NCBI RefSeq assembly: GCF_016889705.1
Contig: NZ_CP069526.1
Coordinates: 4,650,001-4,714,000, forward strand
Source of the DNA: Amycolatopsis sp. FDAARGOS 1241
GTDB lineage: Bacteria > Actinomycetota > Actinomycetes > Mycobacteriales > Pseudonocardiaceae
Direction of reading: 5' to 3'
Length of the DNA: 64,000 bases
In this document: positions 60,978 through 64,000 of the stretch, in pieces
How positions within the stretch are numbered: the stretch's first letter is position 1
How the letters are laid out: every line of letters begins with the position of its first letter
The notes under the pieces: generated by a model
Databases searched by the model: none
Seen by the model: the letters and a program-made list of their open reading frames with translations, nothing else
Told to the model about the DNA's origin: nothing
Program-made: the position numbers and the translations under genes

Positions 60978-62294
60978 TCAGGTCCCGGAGCGGGACCGTC
61001 CGACCGCGTCCGCCGGCAGGCCGCGGATCGAGGCGTCGAGAACCTCGACGGTGTGGGCGACCCTCAGCTGCGCACCGAGCCGCTCGGCGGAGGCGGCCAG
61101 CTGCATCAGGCAGCCCGGGTTGGCCGTCACCAGCAGGGGTGCTCCGGTGGCGAGAACGTTGCGTGCCTTGCGATCCCCGAGCTCCCCCGCGGCCTCGGGC
61201 TGAAGGATGTTGTAGATCCCCGCGGAACCGCAGCACAGTTCGGCTTCGGCGATCTCCCGCAGCTGGAGGTCCGAGATCTCACGCAAGAGCGCGCGGGGCT
61301 GCGCGCGGATGGCCTGCGCGTGCCCGAGGTGACAGGCGTCGTGGTATGCGACCATGACCGGCAGCGGGTGACGGGTGGCCACCGTTCCCCGCTCCACGAG
61401 AAATTCCGTGATGTCACGGACGTTCTCCGCGAATCCACGCGCGCGCTCGGCGTAGGCCGGATCGTCGGCGAGCAGGTCCGCGTACTCCTTCATCGCCGAA
61501 CCGCACCCAGCGGCGTTGACCACGACCCGCTCGACCCCGGTGGCCTCGAAGGTGTCGATCAGCTTGCGGGCGAAGGACTGCGCCTCGTCCTCACGGCCGT
61601 TGTGGACACTCAGCGCACCGCAGCACCCCTGCCCGGCCGGCGCGATCACGTCGAAGCCTTCCGCGGTCAGCACGCGGGCGGTCGCCGCGTTGACGCCCGG
61701 GAAGAACTCCCGCTGCACGCACCCCAGGAGCAGGCCGACGGTGCCCCGCTTCGCACCCTGGGCGGGGAGGCGTTCCGGCACCTGCTCGAACGGCTCGAGT
61801 TCCGGTGCGAGCGATTCCAGCGCCGCCAGCGTCGGGAATGTCCGGCGCAGCAGGCTGCCGCGCCGCAACCAGCGGCTGAGGCCGGTGGCTTGGTAGGCCC
61901 GCAGCGGACCGCGCAGAGCGTGCAACCGCTTGGCGTACGGGAAGACGCTGAAGATCGCGCGGCGCAGCAGCCGGTCGCGGGCAGGGCGGTGGTGCCGCCG
62001 CTCCACCTGCGCACGGGTGGCTTCGATGAGCTTGTCGTACTGCACCCCGGACGGGCACGCGGTCACGCACGCCATGCACCCGAGGCAGGCGTCGAAGTGC
62101 TGCACCATCTCGGGTGTCATCGGCTCGCCGCCGAGCCCCATTTCCATCAGGTAGATCCGCCCGCGCGGCGAGTCCATCTCCTCGCCCCACAACGTGTAGG
62201 TGGGGCAGGTCGGCAGGCAGAACCCGCAGTGCACGCAGTCACCGACGAGCTCCGCCGACGGCGGGTGGTGGTCATCGAAGGCAGGTTCGGCCAT
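60978..62294 (-). CDS. glcF: Glycolate oxidase iron-sulfur subunit
   Basis: Protein of 438 residues. Two ferredoxin-type 4Fe-4S sites are CVHCGFCLPTCPTY near 20 and CLGCMACVTACPSG near 70. Two CCG domains have GQGCCGALSVHNGRED near 223 and ELCCGSAGIYNILQPEA near 350. This matches GlcF. The ATG follows the TAG of glcE with no gap. It carries electrons from the FAD subunits toward the respiratory chain. Confidence 0.9.
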   Translation of the reverse strand: MAEPAFDDHHPPSAELVGDCVHCGFCLPTCPTYTLWGEEMDSPRGRIYLMEMGLGGEPMTPEMVQHFDACLGCMACVTACPSGVQYDKLIEATRAQVERRHHRPARDRLLRRAIFSVFPYAKRLHALRGPLRAYQATGLSRWLRRGSLLRRTFPTLAALESLAPELEPFEQVPERLPAQGAKRGTVGLLLGCVQREFFPGVNAATARVLTAEGFDVIAPAGQGCCGALSVHNGREDEAQSFARKLIDTFEATGVERVVVNAAGCGSAMKEYADLLADDPAYAERARGFAENVRDITEFLVERGTVATRHPLPVMVAYHDACHLGHAQAIRAQPRALLREISDLQLREIAEAELCCGSAGIYNILQPEAAGELGDRKARNVLATGAPLLVTANPGCLMQLAASAERLGAQLRVAHTVEVLDASIRGLPADAVGRSRSGT

Positions 62295-63566
62295 CTAGAT
62301 CCCTCCGGCGAAGCGACCGGGAGCGAGCCGGTGCTCGGGGTCGAACTGGTCTTTGACCCGGCGCATCAAAGTGACGCCCCGCACGGGCCCCCACGGGTCG
62401 AGCGCGGCCTTGACCGCCGGCGGAGCGTCCAGCACGACGACGTCCCCGCCCCAGACGGCCGACCGGTCGCGCAAGGCCTGGACGAGTTCGGCGACCGCAG
62501 CCGGGTCGGCGGTCCCCGGCACCGCGGCATACAGAAGACCGACGCCTGCCGAACCACGAACCGGAACCGGCAGCCCGTGCCGCCGCGCCTGCTCGTCGAG
62601 CGCGTTCAACAAGGCCGGTAATCCGGTGATCTGGTGCGTGAGGCGCAGCGCCACATCTCCTCGCTGCCACGGGGCTCGGCCCCACCACTCCGGCGCGGTT
62701 TCCTGTGCTTCCGCGCCGTTGCCGAGCAGGTCGAGGAACTTCTCGACCCGGCCGGCGACTCCCTGCGGGATGCCCTCGACGAGCACCGCGAGCGCCCCCG
62801 TCGCGCCGGCCGGGCGGTCGAGTTCGACCGCGTTCGGCACCAGCTGGGCGTGCAGCACTCGCCGCAGCCGCTCGTACGCGACGCCGACCGAGTCCACCGG
62901 TATCACGACCCAGCGGGCCACCACCGGCTGCGGGTGCAGCCGGAACACCGCCTCGGTGACCAGTCCGAGTGTCCCCCAGGAACCGGCGAACAGCTTGCCC
63001 AGGTCGTAGCCCGCGACGTTCTTCACGACCTTTCCGCCGGCCTTCGCCACCACGCCGTCGGCCCGGACGACCGTGATGCCGATGAGCAGGTCGCGCACCG
63101 CGCCGTGGGAGAACCGCAGCGGCCCCGACGCGGCGGTCGCGATGAGCCCGCCCACCGTTCCGGCACCGGCCGCACCGGGCGGCAGGACCGGATCGACCGC
63201 GAGCCGCTGCCCTGCGGGGGCGAGGCGCTCCTGCAGCGCCGCGAGGCGGAGGCCGGCGTCCACGTGGACGACGAGATCCCCGGCGCTGTGCTCGACGACG
63301 CGGTCCATGCGGCCGGTGTCCACGACCAGGTCCGCCTTCGCGGGCCGCTGCCCCCAGCCGAGTTTCGTCCCCGAGCCGCGGACGACGACGGCCAGGCGGC
63401 TGCCGGCGGCGATCCGCATGACGTCCGCCGCTTCCGCGGTGCTGCCGGGCGCCGCGACGAACGCCGGCGCGATGCCGTCGACCTCGTCCCCCGCTTCCGC
63501 GGGCCGGGCGTGTTTTGCGGTCGCCGCGCAGAGCGCGTCGAGCACCTCCGCCTCGGTCCGGGTCAT
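62295..63566 (-). CDS. glcE: Glycolate oxidase FAD-binding subunit
   Basis: Protein of 423 residues, somewhat longer than E. coli GlcE. The PCMH-type FAD site has VVVRGSGTKLGWGQRPAKAD near 60, GTVGGLIATAASGPLRF near 135 and KNVAGYDLGKLFAGSWGTLG near 185. The C-terminus ends with DPEHRLAPGRFAGGI. The ATG overlaps the glcD stop by one base (TGATG). Confidence 0.9.
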   Translation of the reverse strand: MTRTEAEVLDALCAATAKHARPAEAGDEVDGIAPAFVAAPGSTAEAADVMRIAAGSRLAVVVRGSGTKLGWGQRPAKADLVVDTGRMDRVVEHSAGDLVVHVDAGLRLAALQERLAPAGQRLAVDPVLPPGAAGAGTVGGLIATAASGPLRFSHGAVRDLLIGITVVRADGVVAKAGGKVVKNVAGYDLGKLFAGSWGTLGLVTEAVFRLHPQPVVARWVVIPVDSVGVAYERLRRVLHAQLVPNAVELDRPAGATGALAVLVEGIPQGVAGRVEKFLDLLGNGAEAQETAPEWWGRAPWQRGDVALRLTHQITGLPALLNALDEQARRHGLPVPVRGSAGVGLLYAAVPGTADPAAVAELVQALRDRSAVWGGDVVVLDAPPAVKAALDPWGPVRGVTLMRRVKDQFDPEHRLAPGRFAGGI

Positions 63567-64000
63567 CAGAAGACCTCGGCGATTCCGGCTTCCTGCAAGG
63601 GATGCGCGCCCTTGTGCCGGCCCGGCACCTCACCGCAGAGGCGCGGGGTCGGGAACACCTTGCCGGGATTGGCGAGTCCGCCCGGGTCGAAGGCACAGCG
63701 CACCAGCTGCATGGTGTCGAGGTCCTCCTCGGTGAACATCCGCGGCATGAACTTCGCCTTGTCCGATCCGACGCCGTGCTCTCCGGTGATCGAGCCACCG
63801 TGCTCGATGCAGAGGTCCAGGATCGCCCCCGAGACCTCCTCCGCGCGCTCGGCTTCGCCGGGCACCCCGTCGTCGAAGAGCACGAGCGGGTGCAGGTTGC
63901 CGTCTCCGGCGTGGAAGACGTTGGCGACCCGGACACCGCTGGTGCGCGACAGCTCGGCCATCCGGCTCAGCACCTCGGGCAACGCGGTGCGCGGGATGAC
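63566..64000 (-). CDS. glcD: Glycolate oxidase catalytic subunit, C-terminal part (runs off right edge)
   Basis: About 145 C-terminal residues are inside the window. VRVANVFHAGDGNLHPLVLF holds the catalytic His region of GlcD, and CIEHGGSITGEHGVGSDKAK and ANPGKVFPTP are conserved C-terminal motifs. The remaining N-terminal two-thirds with most of the FAD domain lie beyond 64000. It is the first visible gene of the operon. Confidence 0.9.
   Translation of the reverse strand, partial: VIPRTALPEVLSRMAELSRTSGVRVANVFHAGDGNLHPLVLFDDGVPGEAERAEEVSGAILDLCIEHGGSITGEHGVGSDKAKFMPRMFTEEDLDTMQLVRCAFDPGGLANPGKVFPTPRLCGEVPGRHKGAHPLQEAGIAEVF

Noticed and set aside
1..64000. CRISPR arrays, tRNA, rRNA and intact insertion sequences
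   Set aside because: I looked for regular direct repeats, cloverleaf-like segments and transposase motifs by eye and found none that hold.

Overview
The window is very GC-rich actinomycete chromosome. The supporting signs are a SARP-type regulator, two giant LuxR/LAL regulators, a Tat-exported exo-glucosaminidase, a PPOX-family protein, a DUF3040 protein and many GTG starts that sit directly behind a -10 box. A Pseudonocardiaceae (Amycolatopsis-like) host fits best, but this is inference from gene content. I see no rRNA, tRNA, CRISPR array or intact insertion sequence.

Layout. 1-2675: SARP-NACHT-membrane regulator, cut by the left edge. 2979-5267: a VOC protein, then a divergent nitroreductase/TetR pair that are both frameshifted. 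5301-6220: a small HTH protein coupled to a Clp-N-repeat protein behind a striking tandem-palindrome promoter. 6291-8644: two-gene polyamine operon, an ornithine/lysine-type decarboxylase fused to SpeD followed by a spermidine synthase. 8815-10661: wreckage of trxA, trxB and an MFS transporter. 10849-16687: FG-GAP secreted protein, MFS pump, secreted GH31 glucosidase with two CBM35-like modules. 16839-19076: methyltransferase remnant, MarR-EamA operon, small acidic protein. 19155-22061: WtpABC/ModABC-like oxyanion transporter. 22261-23031: second-type methionine aminopeptidase behind paired 18-bp inverted repeats. 23250-27984: LLM oxidoreductase with a truncated esterase, an IclR remnant, a flavin oxidoreductase plus LLM operon and a divergent HxlR. 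28018-33443: MOSC-reductase fusion and DUF427 operon, divergent from the first LAL regulator. 33581-38174: PadR-monooxygenase, SDR/LysR and PPOX genes. 38306-44840: second LAL regulator and a three-subunit PaoABC-type molybdenum aldehyde oxidoreductase. 44882-51956: IclR remnant, TetR/MFS pair, a frameshifted NAD-dependent DNA ligase and small genes. 52067-54871: CsxA-like exo-beta-D-glucosaminidase with a LacI-type operator. 55197-57720: broken NRAMP transporter, gene-poor island and broken TetR. 57935-59050: DUF3040 protein and GPR1/FUN34/YaaH acetate-type transporter. 59226-64000: lldP-glcF-glcE-glcD lactate/glycolate operon, glcD cut by the right edge.

How the parts fit. Carbon and redox functions dominate: chitosan-type and alpha-glucoside hydrolysis outside the cell, two-carbon and lactate uptake and oxidation, aldehyde oxidation by a molybdenum enzyme, and a molybdate/tungstate-type importer in the same window that could feed it. 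About a dozen genes are broken by frameshifts or deletions. Some are large deletions that look like genuine decay; others are single-base changes in G/C runs that could be sequencing errors. The most distinctive items are the HTH/Clp-N promoter, whose -35 and -10 boxes each lie inside a copy of the same palindrome, and the decarboxylase-SpeD fusion operon.
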